From NCBI GenBank assembly GCA_945957075.1, contig CAMFJP010000088.1, positions 1 through 5,397 of the forward strand: a DNA stretch of 5,397 nt. Direction: 5' to 3'. Made by a program: the position numbers and the translations under genes. Of the stretch, positions 5,381 to 5,397 are shown piece by piece. Positions within the stretch are counted from its first letter, which is position 1. The number at the start of each line of letters is the position of its first letter. The DNA is from an uncultured Chlamydiae bacterium. GTDB lineage: Bacteria; Chlamydiota; Chlamydiia; Chlamydiales; Rhabdochlamydiaceae. The notes under the pieces were generated by a model that was not told the DNA's origin, searched no databases, and saw only the letters and a list, made by a program, of their open reading frames with translations.

Positions 5381-5397
5381 CAGATGAGTAATTAAAT

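Larger units (their letters stand above)
5220..5397. other. Noncoding tail after uhpC
   Basis: No supportable gene lies in these 178 bp. They hold the two hairpins and the CACAGAG-type repeat listed separately. On the minus strand two frames stay open from the right edge for about 23 and 33 codons before a stop. They are too short and too repeat-derived to call the end of a gene. In Chlamydia dnaE follows uhpC as I remember it; no start of dnaE is visible here. Confidence 0.6.

Noticed and set aside
5291..5397. Possible C-terminus of a minus-strand gene entering from the right edge
   Set aside because: Two different frames are open for only about 23 and 33 codons, and both come from the CACAGAG-type repeat, so neither can be supported.

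Overview
The window looks like a piece of a Chlamydiae chromosome, more likely an environmental member of the phylum (Parachlamydia, Waddlia or Simkania type) than Chlamydia itself. Three things point there. A UhpC-type hexose-phosphate antiporter gene (plus strand) lies divergently next to hisS (minus strand), which from memory is also the arrangement in Chlamydia (hisS, uhpC). A HemG/HemY-type protoporphyrinogen oxidase of chlamydial style is present. Base composition is moderately AT-rich and the spacers are short. The lineage is inferred from protein recognition and remembered gene order, not from a search.

Layout, left to right. 1-597 (minus) is the N-terminal 199 codons of a phospholipase D-superfamily protein carrying its first HKD motif; its C-terminus lies outside the window. 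A 48-bp AT-rich divergent spacer full of small inverted repeats separates it from hemG (646-1824, plus), an FAD-dependent protoporphyrinogen oxidase for the penultimate haem step. hemG runs tail to tail into hisS (1750-3054, minus, histidyl-tRNA synthetase), and the two coding regions overlap antiparallel by 75 bp, stop codons included. Upstream of hisS on the same strand, 25 bp away, is an unrecognised gene of about 211 codons (3080-3715) that probably forms a two-gene operon with hisS. A divergent regulatory spacer of about 120 bp follows, with a perfect TTGACA box facing uhpC. uhpC (3840-5219, plus) encodes a 12-helix sugar-phosphate/phosphate antiporter. The last 178 bp have no supportable gene: they hold two adjacent hairpins and a GC-rich stretch made of CACAGAG-like units and two abutting palindromes.

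Functionally these are mostly housekeeping and host-dependence genes: import of host glucose-6-phosphate (UhpC), charging of tRNA-His (HisS) and haem completion (HemG). They do not form one pathway. The least explained parts are the unknown gene co-directional with hisS, the hemG/hisS coding overlap, and the repeat-like tail after uhpC. I found no convincing new multi-gene system, CRISPR array, insertion sequence or RNA gene.
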